Under the pieces are notes generated by a model that was not told the DNA's origin, did not search any database, and was given only the letters and a program-made list of their open reading frames with translations. Positions 45,269-54,515 of a DNA stretch of 64,000 nt are shown here, one piece after another (the stretch's first letter is position 1; every line of letters begins with the position of its first letter). Source of the stretch: Acidimicrobiales bacterium (lineage in GTDB: Bacteria; Actinomycetota; Acidimicrobiia; Acidimicrobiales; Poriferisodalaceae). Location: NCBI GenBank assembly GCA_041394185.1, contig JAWKIQ010000003.1:248001-312000 (forward strand), written 5' to 3'. Position numbers and translations under genes: made by a program.

Positions 45269-46168
45269 CTAGTCGCGCTGCCCCGAACCCTCGTCGATGA
45301 GATACCAGTCGGGTTTGCCCAGCGGCCAGTACTCGCCCCACACGTTCTCGCCGCCTGCGACCTCGATCACCGACCCGGTGATGAAATCGCCGCTGGGGGC
45401 GCTGAGGTAAACGGCGGCCTGGGCGACGTCGTGAACGTCTCCCAGCCGGCGCTGTGGGTTGTGGTCGAAGCTGGGCTTGGCCTCGGGCGGGTAGTTCACC
45501 AGCCCTTCGCTGGCGACCACGCCGATCGAGATGGCGTTGGCGCGAATGCCGTGGGGCGCCCATTCGAGCGCCAGGCTCTTGGTCAGCTGGATTTGTCCGG
45601 CCCGGGCGGCGTTGGTGTGGGGAATGCCCACCGCTCCCCTGCCGGTGAGGGTCGACATGTTGACCACCGAGCGATCGGGCACAGTGCCGAGGGGGCGGTG
45701 CTGTCCCCCGTCGTCGGCAATCCACCTGCGGGCTGCCTCCTGCATCATGTACCACGTGCCGTACAGGTTGGTCTCGACCACGGCGGCCCAGCCCTTGGGA
45801 CTGATGTCCAACGACTGGGCTGCGAACTGGCCGCCGGCGTTGTTGACGAGGATGTCCAGGCCGCGCTGTCGCTCCCACACAGCGTCCATCAAGTCGGACA
45901 CCTGCTGAGGGTCGCGGATGGTCATCTGCACCGACCAGCACTCGACGCCGATAGAGGCCAGTTTCGCCTCGACGTCGGCGAGCTTGTCGGCGTTGCGCCC
46001 ACAGGTCACAACGGTTGCGCCGAGTCGCCCGAACAACGTCGCCGTGGCCATTCCGATGCCTCCAGCGGCGCCCGAGACCAGCACCGTCTTGCCTTCGAAC
46101 AGGTCGTCTCGAAATACGGTGGGCAACGCCACCAGCTCTTCGAAGGTGTGGCTCTTGTAGGCGTCCAT
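45269..46168 (-). CDS. SDR-family oxidoreductase
   Basis: 299 residues, classical short-chain dehydrogenase. Cofactor motif VLVSGAAGGIGMATATLFG, NNAGGQFAAQ, catalytic Ser in VVNMSTLTGRG, and an atypical active site: the usual YxxxK reads IPHTNAARAG, where Tyr is His. C-terminal SAPSGDFITGSVIEVAGGE is usual. ATG 46168 with GGGGGAA upstream. The missing catalytic Tyr resembles the DECR/ peroxisomal 2,4-dienoyl-CoA reductase subgroup, which also lacks it. Confidence 0.85.
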   Translation of the reverse strand: MDAYKSHTFEELVALPTVFRDDLFEGKTVLVSGAAGGIGMATATLFGRLGATVVTCGRNADKLADVEAKLASIGVECWSVQMTIRDPQQVSDLMDAVWERQRGLDILVNNAGGQFAAQSLDISPKGWAAVVETNLYGTWYMMQEAARRWIADDGGQHRPLGTVPDRSVVNMSTLTGRGAVGIPHTNAARAGQIQLTKSLALEWAPHGIRANAISIGVVASEGLVNYPPEAKPSFDHNPQRRLGDVHDVAQAAVYLSAPSGDFITGSVIEVAGGENVWGEYWPLGKPDWYLIDEGSGQRD

Positions 46169-46332
46169 TTGTTCCCCCTGGGCCGAGCGACGCTGCACAG
46201 TCGTCGGGACTCGCCAAGCGTGCCACGCAACTCCCCTGCGGTTCACCTCGGTCGCCTGGCGGTGCGGAACAATTCGTGAACTTGTCCACATCGAAGCCCC
46301 GGCGCCGGTTCGAGGCTCTTAGCCTCCCAAGG

Positions 46333-47745
46333 GTGAGACTGGGACGGATCGCAGCAGTTCTTGCCATGGCGCTGATCGGCGCGGCATGCGCTGGTGCCGA
46401 TGACGACGCCACGACCGATGCCGACTCTGCCGACAGCCCGGCACCCACAACGCAGGTCGCGCCTCCTTCCACTCCCGACCGAGCGGCGACCGAGGCGACG
46501 GCAGCTTTCGATCGGTTGATAGACGAGGTCGTCGCCGGCAGCTTCGACACGGCCGATGTAACCGAGTTCTCGAGCAACGCCGACGCTCGGCACGCATGGT
46601 TGCTGAGCGACCTGCTGCGCTTTGTGGGCGACCCGGTCATCGTCGACACCATCGTCGGCGAGTTCGACGAGTTGACCGGCACCGACTTGGCCGGTCAGGT
46701 CACCCAATTCACGGCCTGGAACGAGACGACCAACCGGCTGATCGCCTGGGACACGCCTGCGCCACCCGATTACCGGCGCCTGAAGGGCAGGCTGTTCACC
46801 CTGGTCGAGCCGCGCTGGGCGCCCTTCTTCGACGACGCGGATGCCACCATCGACTGGCGGTGGCTGTCTTGGGGTGGCGTGTCCATCGACGATCGTCCCC
46901 TGGGCGCCACGACGCCTTGTCCAGCCCCTGGCTGCATCCCGTCTTTGGACGACCCGGCGCTGGTTGCGGCTGCCGATGGTGGCTATTACGACGACGATTC
47001 GATCGTGTTCGGGGTGGTCCAGGGTGACGAGGCGGTGGCGTTCCCGCGCAACGTGATGGAGATCCACGAGATGGTCAACATCACCATCGGCGACCGTCGC
47101 ATGGGCATCCCTTACTGCACCTTGTGCGGCTCGGCACAGGCGTTCTACACCGACTCGGTTCCTGCAGGAATGGACACGCCCGTCTTGCGAACCTCGGGCC
47201 TGTTGAGCCGGTCCAACAAGGTGATGTTCGATCTGTTGACCATGTCGGCCTTCGACACCTTCACCGGCGAGGCGGTCAGTGGCCCGTTGCTGCAGTCGGG
47301 TGTGGTGTTGGACCAGGCCACGGTGACGGTGACCACCTGGGGCGAGTGGAAAGCTGCTCACCCCCACACCCGCATCGTTGCCGAGGACGGTGGCATCGGC
47401 CGCGACTATCCCGACGATCCTCTGCAAGGCCGCGACGACGATGGGCCGATCTTTCCGATCGGCGATGCCGATCCGCGTCTGCCTGTGCAGGCCGCGGTGG
47501 TTGGAGTAGTGCTCGATGACGGCACTGCGGTTGCGTTCTCGGTCGAGGCTCTCGATGAGGCGGCGAGCACCCAGCCCGAGGGTGCACAAGTGGCCCGCCT
47601 GGGCTCGGTGGCCATCGTCTCGACCGCGGGTGGCTATTCGGCGATGGACGACGACGAGCCGGTGGCAGCCCACCAGGCGTTCTGGTTCGCATGGAGCCAG
47701 TTCCACCCCGACACCCTCTTGTGGAGCGGCGATCCCGCGCCGTGA
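46333..47745 (+). CDS. DUF3179-domain lipoprotein
   Basis: About 470 residues from GTG 46333 (VRLGRIAAVLAMALIGAAC is a short lipoprotein signal). The domain has VFGVVQGDEAVAFPRNVMEI, then GIPYCTLCGSAQAFY with a CTLC pair, SGLLSRSNKVMFD, and TWGEWKAAHPHTRIV, which are the DUF3179 hallmarks. It ends ... HQAFWFAWSQFHPDT. Exported, probably metal or thiol binding; function unknown. It lies on the opposite strand to its neighbours. Confidence 0.87.
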   Translation: MRLGRIAAVLAMALIGAACAGADDDATTDADSADSPAPTTQVAPPSTPDRAATEATAAFDRLIDEVVAGSFDTADVTEFSSNADARHAWLLSDLLRFVGDPVIVDTIVGEFDELTGTDLAGQVTQFTAWNETTNRLIAWDTPAPPDYRRLKGRLFTLVEPRWAPFFDDADATIDWRWLSWGGVSIDDRPLGATTPCPAPGCIPSLDDPALVAAADGGYYDDDSIVFGVVQGDEAVAFPRNVMEIHEMVNITIGDRRMGIPYCTLCGSAQAFYTDSVPAGMDTPVLRTSGLLSRSNKVMFDLLTMSAFDTFTGEAVSGPLLQSGVVLDQATVTVTTWGEWKAAHPHTRIVAEDGGIGRDYPDDPLQGRDDDGPIFPIGDADPRLPVQAAVVGVVLDDGTAVAFSVEALDEAASTQPEGAQVARLGSVAIVSTAGGYSAMDDDEPVAAHQAFWFAWSQFHPDTLLWSGDPAP

Positions 47746-47785
47746 CCTCGCCTGCCGCCGCCCCGACCCGCCCCGAGCGCAGGGC

Positions 47786-48580
47786 TCAGGCGACCGTGCT
47801 GCGCTCGAACTTGCGAATGGCCAGCGTGGCGAACACAGCGATGATGCCCACCGACCACATCAGCGAGTAGATGGCGTCGTTGCCGACCGGGTTGCCGTTG
47901 TAGAGCGCCCGCGCAGCGTTGGTGACGATGGTGAACGGGTTGGCGTCGGCTATCGGCTGTAGCCAGCCGGGCATGCTGGCCGGATCGACGAATGCCGACG
48001 ACACGAACGTCATCGGGAACATCCAGATGAAGCCGGCCGAGTTGGCGGCCTCGACGCTGCCCACCGACAGGCCGAACAGGGCCTGAACCCAGCTCAGCGA
48101 GTAGCTGAAGAACAACAGCAGCAGCGTGGCCAGCAATGCTTCGAGAAGTGTTCCCTCGAAGCGGAAGCCGATGGGCCAGAACGACACGACCAGCATCACG
48201 ACGAACGTGATGCAGTTGCGCACCAGGTCGCTGACCGTGCGACCGATCAGCACTGCCGAGCGCGCCATGGGCAGCGACCGGAGCCGGTCGACCAGGCCCT
48301 TGCTGAGGTCTTCGGCGATGCCGACACCGGTGAAGGCCGAGCCGAATACCACCGACTGGGCGAAGATGCCCGGGATCAGGAACTGGTCGTAGTTGGCGAA
48401 ACCCGGCACCTCGATCGACCCGCCGAAGACGTACACGAACAGAACGACGAACATGATCGGCTGGATGGTTGCGAAGATCAGCAGCTCGATGTTGCGCGGA
48501 ATGATGCGCAGGTGCCGCTCGGCCTCGACCCACGAGTCGTGCACCACTGCACTTACGGGGCTCATCTCGACGACCGTCAT
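47786..48580 (-). CDS. ABC-2 type transport permease (DrrB-like)
   Basis: 264 residues with six hydrophobic segments starting NIELLIFATIQPIMFVVLFV. ABC-2 signature regions are LIPGIFAQSVVFGSAFTG and LSKGLVDRLRSLPMARSAVL. The final segment SLMWSVGIIAVFATLAIR ends before a short basic tail. It pairs with the DrrA-like ATPase whose stop codon overlaps this start (TAATG). Probably exports a hydrophobic drug or lipid. Confidence 0.9.
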   Translation of the reverse strand: MTVVEMSPVSAVVHDSWVEAERHLRIIPRNIELLIFATIQPIMFVVLFVYVFGGSIEVPGFANYDQFLIPGIFAQSVVFGSAFTGVGIAEDLSKGLVDRLRSLPMARSAVLIGRTVSDLVRNCITFVVMLVVSFWPIGFRFEGTLLEALLATLLLLFFSYSLSWVQALFGLSVGSVEAANSAGFIWMFPMTFVSSAFVDPASMPGWLQPIADANPFTIVTNAARALYNGNPVGNDAIYSLMWSVGIIAVFATLAIRKFERSTVA

Positions 48581-49548
48581 TACATTGCCTCCTCGAGGTC
48601 GCCCTCTGCGCGTCGGCCGGTGAGGCTCAGGAACACGTCGTCGAGGGTCGGACGTCTGACCTCGACATCGAGCACATCGATGCCCGCATCGTCGAGGGCT
48701 CGAATTACACCGGGCACCACGCGGTCGCCGGCCTTTATGGGTGCCGAGAACGACAGGCCATCTGCGGCGACCTCGACCCTTCCTGTGCACAGAGGGCTCA
48801 GCGTGGCCAGGGCCGTGTCGCGATTCTGGGCCCGGGCGATGGACACCGTCAGCCGGTCGCCGCCGATCTGATCTTTGAGCTGGTCTGCGGTTCCGTTGGC
48901 TATGACCGTGCCGTGATCGATGACGATGATTCGTTCGGCGAGCCGGTCGGCTTCGTCGAGGTATTGGGTGGTGAGCAAGACGGTGGTGCCGTCGGCTTCG
49001 AGCTCTTCGATGAGGTCCCACATGGCGAGCCGGCTGCGTGGATCGAGTCCCGTCGTCGGCTCGTCCAGGAACAGCACGGACGGCCTGGCGATGAGGCTCA
49101 TGGCTATGTCGAGTCGGCGACGCATGCCGCCCGAGTAACCCTTGACCACTCGGTCGGCGGCGTCGGCGAGGTCGAAGCGCTCGAGCAACTCGACGGATCG
49201 CTGCTTCACCTCGTTTCGAGGCATATGAAACAGGCGGGCAACGAACTCCATGTTCTCGCGGGCCGTCAGACGTTCCTCGACAGCCGCGTACTGGCCCGTG
49301 AGGCCGATGCGACGACGTACGCCGTGCGGGTCGGCCATGACGTCGATGCCGTCGATGGTGGCGGAACCGCCGTCTGCGTTGAGGAGCGTGGTGAGGATCC
49401 TGACGGTGGTCGTCTTGCCCGCACCGTTTGGTCCCAACAGCCCGTAGATGGCGCCGCGCGGAACCTCGAACCCAACCCCGTTCAGGGCATGGGTGTCGCC
49501 GAATGATTTCTGAAGGTCCTCGACCGAGATGGCCAGGTCGTTACTCAT
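48580..49548 (-). CDS. daunorubicin-resistance-type (DrrA) ABC transporter ATP-binding protein
   Basis: 322 residues. Walker A GPNGAGKTT, signature YSGGMRRRLDIAMSL, Walker B VLFLDEPTTGLDPRSR, H-loop LLTTQYLDEADRLA. The C-terminal ~100 residues are the DrrA1-type extension (ATLSPLCTGRVEVAADGLS, RPTLDDVFLSLTGR). Directly upstream of and overlapping the permease gene, so one operon. Substrate is inferred only from family. Confidence 0.93.
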   Translation of the reverse strand: MSNDLAISVEDLQKSFGDTHALNGVGFEVPRGAIYGLLGPNGAGKTTTVRILTTLLNADGGSATIDGIDVMADPHGVRRRIGLTGQYAAVEERLTARENMEFVARLFHMPRNEVKQRSVELLERFDLADAADRVVKGYSGGMRRRLDIAMSLIARPSVLFLDEPTTGLDPRSRLAMWDLIEELEADGTTVLLTTQYLDEADRLAERIIVIDHGTVIANGTADQLKDQIGGDRLTVSIARAQNRDTALATLSPLCTGRVEVAADGLSFSAPIKAGDRVVPGVIRALDDAGIDVLDVEVRRPTLDDVFLSLTGRRAEGDLEEAM

Positions 49549-49613
49549 GGGCGGCAGTCTGCCTTGGTGAGGGGTGCGGGCGCTCGGCCTTTTCGGCGGT
49601 GGGGTTCAATGGC

Positions 49614-51008
49614 TCAGTTCAGGTTTGCGTCGAACGGTTGGTTCGATCGCCAGGGCGGGAGAGTGTTGGCCCACTCGTCGATGGTCTTGCCGGTGTGGTG
49701 TTGGATGAGTTTCCAGTGGCCGGGTTCTGATCCGGGCGTCAGTTTGGCCCCGGCCTTGTGGGTCTTGGCGTGATGCGTTGGGCATTGGAGCGCCATGGAG
49801 GCGATGTCGGTTGGCCCGAAGTGTTCCCACTCGATGAGGTGATGCCCGTCGCATGCGGCGGCGCCGCGATCGCATCCGTGGCCGACGCAGCCACCATCGC
49901 GGATGGCCATCGCGAACTTCTGGACCTCGGTGGCATGTCGGCTGCTGCGGGCGAGGTTCATCTCGATCCCGTCACAGGACAAGACCCAGGCGAAGATCTC
50001 GGCCCTGGCATCGACGAGTTTCTGCCACTCGACCGCGGGCACCGGTGACCCGCTGATCGTGTGGGCCGTGGCGTGATGGTCGCCCAATCGGAGCTTCATC
50101 AGGTTGGGCACGTCGATCACCAGGTGGGCGCCGTGGTCGGGCAGATCACCCTTGCGGTGTCGCTTGTCGTTCTGAGAGCCGTTGAGGATGAGCCCCGCGA
50201 AAGCGTCGGCCGCACGGTTGGCGGGCGTTCGCCCGTCTTGTCGTTTCAGTTTGTCTGTGCTGTGCCACTGGGCCCGCTCGGCCTTGTGGAACAGCCGAAG
50301 GATCGCCTCACCGACCAGCGGGTCGACAACGAGGTTGAACCAGAAGTTCCCGTCGTCGTCTACGCCATGGGCAAAACGGCGAAGGTGTTGTTGGCGCAGC
50401 AATCTGACCCTGGGGTCGGTGCGATCGGCCTTGCGTTTGGCGTCCAAGACGAGCTGGCGGGTCGCGTCGGCAGACTCGGACGCGATGACCTCGGGCAACA
50501 AGGCGTCTATCGCATCGACGCCCAATCCCGAACGCGTCAGCTCGTCGAACTGCTCGATGTTGATTCGCCCCGATTTGAGTGCCTGCCCCGCACGCGGGAA
50601 GTCGCGTATACGTGATGCCCGCTTGCGGATCTGCTCGTGCCTGCGACTCGACGGCTTGGGACCCACTGCCGGATCGGGCTGGGCACCAGGATCGGGCCCC
50701 GGCTCTGGCTGTGCTTCGGGCTCAGGTTCAGGCCCAGCAGCCTGACCCTTGTCGGGTGGCGGTTCGGGACTGGGGTCGGGCGGAGGCGGCGCGGGCCTGG
50801 CGCGGCGCTTCAGCACCTCCAAGGCATCGACCACTTCGGCCTCGTAGCCGCCGAGACGAGCCAACGCCCGCCGCACGCCACGCAGAATCGCCTCGACCTC
50901 GACCACCTGCATGGCGATCAGATCGTCCGCAGCGAACACATCGACCGACACGCGAGAAATCGCACGTGGCGATCCGCTGCGTACTTGTGTCAGTACTTTC
51001 GAGGACAT
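49614..51008 (-). CDS. DUF222 / HNH endonuclease signature protein (13E12-like), SOS-regulated
   Basis: 464 residues. N-terminal DUF222 helical part (LRGVRRALARLGGYEAEVVD), a Pro/Glu-rich insert (residues about 70-115), then SKR-type helices (RQLVLDAKRKADRT) and the C-terminal HNH motif in RGAAACDGHHLIEWEHFGPT with LQCPTHHAKTH. The family is abundant in actinobacteria and includes the 13E12 REP proteins of mycobacteria. The start at 51008 lies 11 bp from a perfect LexA box, so it should be DNA-damage induced. Confidence 0.9.
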   Translation of the reverse strand: MSSKVLTQVRSGSPRAISRVSVDVFAADDLIAMQVVEVEAILRGVRRALARLGGYEAEVVDALEVLKRRARPAPPPPDPSPEPPPDKGQAAGPEPEPEAQPEPGPDPGAQPDPAVGPKPSSRRHEQIRKRASRIRDFPRAGQALKSGRINIEQFDELTRSGLGVDAIDALLPEVIASESADATRQLVLDAKRKADRTDPRVRLLRQQHLRRFAHGVDDDGNFWFNLVVDPLVGEAILRLFHKAERAQWHSTDKLKRQDGRTPANRAADAFAGLILNGSQNDKRHRKGDLPDHGAHLVIDVPNLMKLRLGDHHATAHTISGSPVPAVEWQKLVDARAEIFAWVLSCDGIEMNLARSSRHATEVQKFAMAIRDGGCVGHGCDRGAAACDGHHLIEWEHFGPTDIASMALQCPTHHAKTHKAGAKLTPGSEPGHWKLIQHHTGKTIDEWANTLPPWRSNQPFDANLN

Positions 51009-51018
51009 GATCAGACTG

Positions 51019-51038
51019 TATCGAACATATGTTCGATA
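51019..51038. promoter_or_regulatory. LexA/SOS box, perfect 20-bp palindrome
   Basis: TATCGAACATATGTTCGATA is an exact palindrome containing CGAACNNNNGTTCG, the Gram-positive/actinobacterial LexA consensus. It sits 11 bp upstream of the DUF222/HNH start codon on the minus strand. No other copy was noticed in the window. Confidence 0.9.
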
Positions 51039-51083
51039 AACAACTCAAAAGCCGGAAAACCTCTGACGGACTCGACCAACCGC

Positions 51084-52205
51084 TCACCCACCCAGGGCGC
51101 GGTTCGACACGATGAAGGCGGCCCCTGTCACCCCGGCGAGGATGGTCGTGGCCCACGGAAGTGCGGTGGGCCCGGTCGCTGCAAACCACTGTCCGACCAG
51201 CCACGGGAAGATCAATCCGCCGAATCCTGACGCTCCGATGAACCAGGACGTGGCTTGTCCGGTCACCCGGATGCGGCGCTCGAGATACGCCATCATCGTT
51301 GGGAACTGGGGCGCGGCCGACAGGCCGAACAAGGCCGTAGATGCCCATATGACTACTGCGGCACCGTTTCCGATGGTCAATGCAGCGGACGCGGCGATGG
51401 TTCCACAGCACGCCCCGGCCATGACGTATTTGGGCCGCACGTAGGGGGCAAGTGCCGCAGATCCGGCGCGACCGACGGTGAACCCGATCCAGAAGGTGGT
51501 CGTCAGCCAGGTTGCGGCGGTGTCGCCGAGTTCGATCTCTTCCGCGTAGGTGTGAATCCAGCCGGCGAAACCCAGCTCGAGGCCTACGTACACGAAGAAG
51601 AAGGAAGCCAACAGAGCCAGCAGAAGTCGAGGCTGTTCGGTCGACTGCTCGCCGGTCGATGGGCGAACCACCGGCGCGGGGATCACCAGGCTCGCTGCGG
51701 CGAGTGCGAGGCACGCACCAGCAGCAAGCCACATCGCCAGCGCCAATCCGACGTCGACGAACAGCGGTGCGCTGAGGGCGCCGATGCCGAAGCACAGGTG
51801 CATGACGTTCATCGCACGGCTGCTCTGGTTACCCAGCTCCCACATCAACAAGGTGTTGGCGCCGACGCCGCATACGGCCGAACCGACGCCAACCAGCAGA
51901 AACGCTGCGAACAGCCCCAACAGCGAGGACAGAACTGGCACCGCAATCAGGCCGGCCGATACGAGCGCAAGCGAGCCGGCGTAGACCCGATGACCCCGGA
52001 ATCGGTCATAGAGCTGGCCGCCGGCGAACGAACCGACGATGTACCCGGCCGACTGCCCAACGAACAGGATGCCGATGGCCCCGATGTCGCTTCCGGTGCG
52101 ATCGCGCAGGTCGGTCAGGGCCGGCCCGGTTGCGCCCAACGAGACGCCCATGAACAGGAAGGTCGCCCAATACAGGGGAACCGGGCGGCGGATTCTGGCG
52201 AGCAC
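51084..52205 (-). CDS. MFS transporter
   Basis: 373 residues from GTG 52205, about 12 hydrophobic segments. The loop motif QLYDRFRGHRVYAG between helices 2 and 3 is the MFS signature. FGGLIFPWLVGQWFAATGP lies near the end. Layout resembles FucP/sugar-type or FSR-like carriers. Substrate unknown. Confidence 0.87.
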   Translation of the reverse strand: MLARIRRPVPLYWATFLFMGVSLGATGPALTDLRDRTGSDIGAIGILFVGQSAGYIVGSFAGGQLYDRFRGHRVYAGSLALVSAGLIAVPVLSSLLGLFAAFLLVGVGSAVCGVGANTLLMWELGNQSSRAMNVMHLCFGIGALSAPLFVDVGLALAMWLAAGACLALAAASLVIPAPVVRPSTGEQSTEQPRLLLALLASFFFVYVGLELGFAGWIHTYAEEIELGDTAATWLTTTFWIGFTVGRAGSAALAPYVRPKYVMAGACCGTIAASAALTIGNGAAVVIWASTALFGLSAAPQFPTMMAYLERRIRVTGQATSWFIGASGFGGLIFPWLVGQWFAATGPTALPWATTILAGVTGAAFIVSNRALGG

Positions 52206-52283
52206 CGGCGGATCCTACGACCCTTGAAGCCGGATTGACCGACGTGCCCGCAAGCCGTGGGGCCGGTTAATGGTGCGTTTCTA

Positions 52284-53372
52284 GTGTGCGCAGACGTGGT
52301 CGACGACACGCAGGCAAACGCCGTTCCCGATGTCCCCGGGCACGACAACCGGTGGGCACGAGTGGCATACCTGTTCGGTATTTCGACCGTGCTCGGGTTC
52401 TTCGCTCTGCTCCTGACGGTCGGCGTCATCGAGGCCTATGGCCCCTCCGAGACCGATGCGGGCGCTGTGCTCGAACGGCACGAGGACTCGTACACGATCC
52501 GCCGCTGCTCAGGGCCTGGAACCGGCACAACTGCAGGTTGCAGGGAGACCACGTATCCGACCTTCAGCGTCATCGGTGAACGTCAGGATGGCTCGACTTG
52601 GATCGCCGTCGGCGAAGGGGTCTACGAGTCGATGGCCGGCGAGGGAGTGGTAGAGGTCGAAACCTCGACCATCACGGGCAGAGTCGTGGGGTTGGAGGGC
52701 GACGGCTCGTGGCACATCTCCGATTCAGAGTTCGCTCTGTTCGCCGGTGGCGGACTACTCGTCTGCTTGGCCCTGGTTGGTGGATACGAATGGAGACGCC
52801 GCTCAGGCCGTTGGGACTGGGGACCATTCCGGCCGGTCGAGTTCGTCGCGCTCGTGCCAGCCCTGGCCATCGCCGCAATCGGCGTGTGGGCCATCTTGTT
52901 CTCCAAGGCGTGGGGAATCGACGTGATCACCACCCAGGAGCGGGGCGGGGGCTTCTTCTCCACGCCTTACGAGACGGGGTCGGACAGCCTCGACATCCCC
53001 ACCTTGTCTTCCTGGACGGGGATGGGCGCGGGCCGCGTCAGCACCATTCCGGTCGAGGCGCTGTCGGACGAGCAAAGAACGGCCGACCCGGGCGGGCTGA
53101 TCGCCGTACCGGTGATCCGCGAGGATCCGACCGGCGTGGTCCGCAGGGTGCTCTGGAGCGTCGAGCTCGAGGGAGCGGTCTTCGAGCCCGTTGCATGCCC
53201 CGGCGCGATAACCGCATATCCGACTCAGCTCGACTCGCAGCTCAGCGGTGGTTTCCTGTGTTTCGACGCGGCTGCTGTAGACGGAACCCTGGTCGCATTC
53301 CACGAGCTGGGCCCCACCGGAGGCGGGTTCGGCGAGCGCCACGAGATGGACTTCGACCACCTCGGCCCTTGA
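52284..53372 (+). CDS. DUF3592-like membrane protein
   Basis: About 362 residues from GTG 52284 (GTG at 52257 and 52296 also possible). Two or three membrane helices: FGISTVLGFFALLLTVGVIE, LFAGGGLLVCLALVGGYEW and FVALVPALAIAAIGVWAIL. The outer region between the first two has paired Cys (IRRCSGPGTGTTAGCRETTY) and TYPTFSVIGERQDG, as in DUF3592 proteins. The C-terminal part is soluble. A half-site GGTTAATGG lies upstream. Followed by a hairpin terminator. Confidence 0.65.
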   Translation: MCADVVDDTQANAVPDVPGHDNRWARVAYLFGISTVLGFFALLLTVGVIEAYGPSETDAGAVLERHEDSYTIRRCSGPGTGTTAGCRETTYPTFSVIGERQDGSTWIAVGEGVYESMAGEGVVEVETSTITGRVVGLEGDGSWHISDSEFALFAGGGLLVCLALVGGYEWRRRSGRWDWGPFRPVEFVALVPALAIAAIGVWAILFSKAWGIDVITTQERGGGFFSTPYETGSDSLDIPTLSSWTGMGAGRVSTIPVEALSDEQRTADPGGLIAVPVIREDPTGVVRRVLWSVELEGAVFEPVACPGAITAYPTQLDSQLSGGFLCFDAAAVDGTLVAFHELGPTGGGFGERHEMDFDHLGP

Positions 53373-53390
53373 CCGGTCCCGAGCCGAGCT

Positions 53391-53439
53391 GTCTGCGGGT
53401 CCAGGTGCTCCACCGTGTGCACCTGGACATCTCGCAGAC
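53391..53439 (+). terminator. large two-part hairpin downstream of the DUF3592-like gene
   Basis: Inner perfect 9-bp repeat TCCAGGTGC (53400-53408) with GCACCTGGA (53419-53427), 10-nt loop, enclosed by GTCTGCG (53391-53397) and CGCAGAC (53433-53439). It lies 19 bp after the stop and before the next gene. No U-tract. Probably a terminator or transcript-stabilising element. Confidence 0.6.
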
Positions 53440-53501
53440 CTGACGGTCGACATACTGTGGGTTCGCGCTGTGACATCTGGCAAACGACCGGCAGGAAACG
53501 T

Positions 53502-54413
53502 ATGACACCAAGGCTCGGGTTCATCGGCCTCGGAAACATGGGTGCCCCAATGGCGAAACGGCTCGCCGACGCCGGCTACGAGGTTCATGCGTTCGATATC
53601 GACCAGGGGGCTGTGGACGCGGTGACCAGCGCGGGAGCGCACCGGGCCGAGTCCTCGCTGGCGTGCGCCCGCGAGGCCGACATCTTGTTCACCTCCCTGC
53701 CGCGTCCCGACCACGTTCAGGCCGTGATGGTCGAAGACGGCGTGCTCGCCGCCCTGTCCCCGGGCGACATGTGGGTCGACCTCACGACCAACCGCAAGGA
53801 GCTGGTGCTCGAGCTGGCCGCCTCGGCCCCCGAGGGTGTGGCGGTCGTCGACTCACCTGTCACCGGTGCCGTGGACGGAGCCCGCAACGGCAGGCTCACG
53901 CTGTTTGCAGGTGGAGCAGACCACGACCTCGACCGGTGCGTGCCGATCCTCGAGAACCTGGGTCGGGTGATCCGCTGCGGCCCACTCGGCACCGGCAACG
54001 TGACAAAGCTCGTCACGAACCAGCTCTGGTTCATTCACGCAGCGTCGATCGGCGAAGGCTTCGCTCTGGGCATGGCCAATGGCGTGAAGCTCGATGTGTT
54101 GTGGGACGCGATCAAGGACTCGGTGGGCGACAGTTTTGTCGCCCGACACGATGCACCCTCGATCTTTGCGGGCCACTACGACCCGAGCTTCACCCTCGAT
54201 CTGTGCATGAAGGATCTAGGCCTGACCCTCGAACTCGCCCAGAACGTGGGCACCGATCTACCGATGACGCAGAAGGCACACGAAACCTTCGCCAGAGCGA
54301 CCGAGCGATACGGCGCCGATGTCGGTGAGCTCCACGTTGCGAGGCGAATTGAAGACGACGCCCAGCTGTCGTTCCGGCTGGACGGAGACTGGGTTCCCCA
54401 CTGGGAAGCCTGA
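53502..54413 (+). CDS. 3-hydroxyisobutyrate-dehydrogenase-type NAD(P)-dependent oxidoreductase
   Basis: 303 residues. Signature FIGLGNMGAPMAKRLADAGY (dinucleotide binding, GxGxxG), substrate-binding SPVTGAVDGARNGRLTLFAG, and catalytic GNVTKLVTNQLWF with the conserved Lys in GTGNVTK. Beta-hydroxyacid dehydrogenase family. Acts in valine or related small beta-hydroxyacid metabolism; the substrate is not certain. ATG 53502 preceded by CAGGAAACG. Confidence 0.93.
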   Translation: MTPRLGFIGLGNMGAPMAKRLADAGYEVHAFDIDQGAVDAVTSAGAHRAESSLACAREADILFTSLPRPDHVQAVMVEDGVLAALSPGDMWVDLTTNRKELVLELAASAPEGVAVVDSPVTGAVDGARNGRLTLFAGGADHDLDRCVPILENLGRVIRCGPLGTGNVTKLVTNQLWFIHAASIGEGFALGMANGVKLDVLWDAIKDSVGDSFVARHDAPSIFAGHYDPSFTLDLCMKDLGLTLELAQNVGTDLPMTQKAHETFARATERYGADVGELHVARRIEDDAQLSFRLDGDWVPHWEA

Positions 54414-54515
54414 CCTGATCAACGGCGCCCGGGCCTCCGGATGGCCCGGTGTCCCACCATCTGGCTAGTTTGCTTCGTCACTTCCCCTCGAACGACAAGA
54501 GTCCGAGGAACTACG

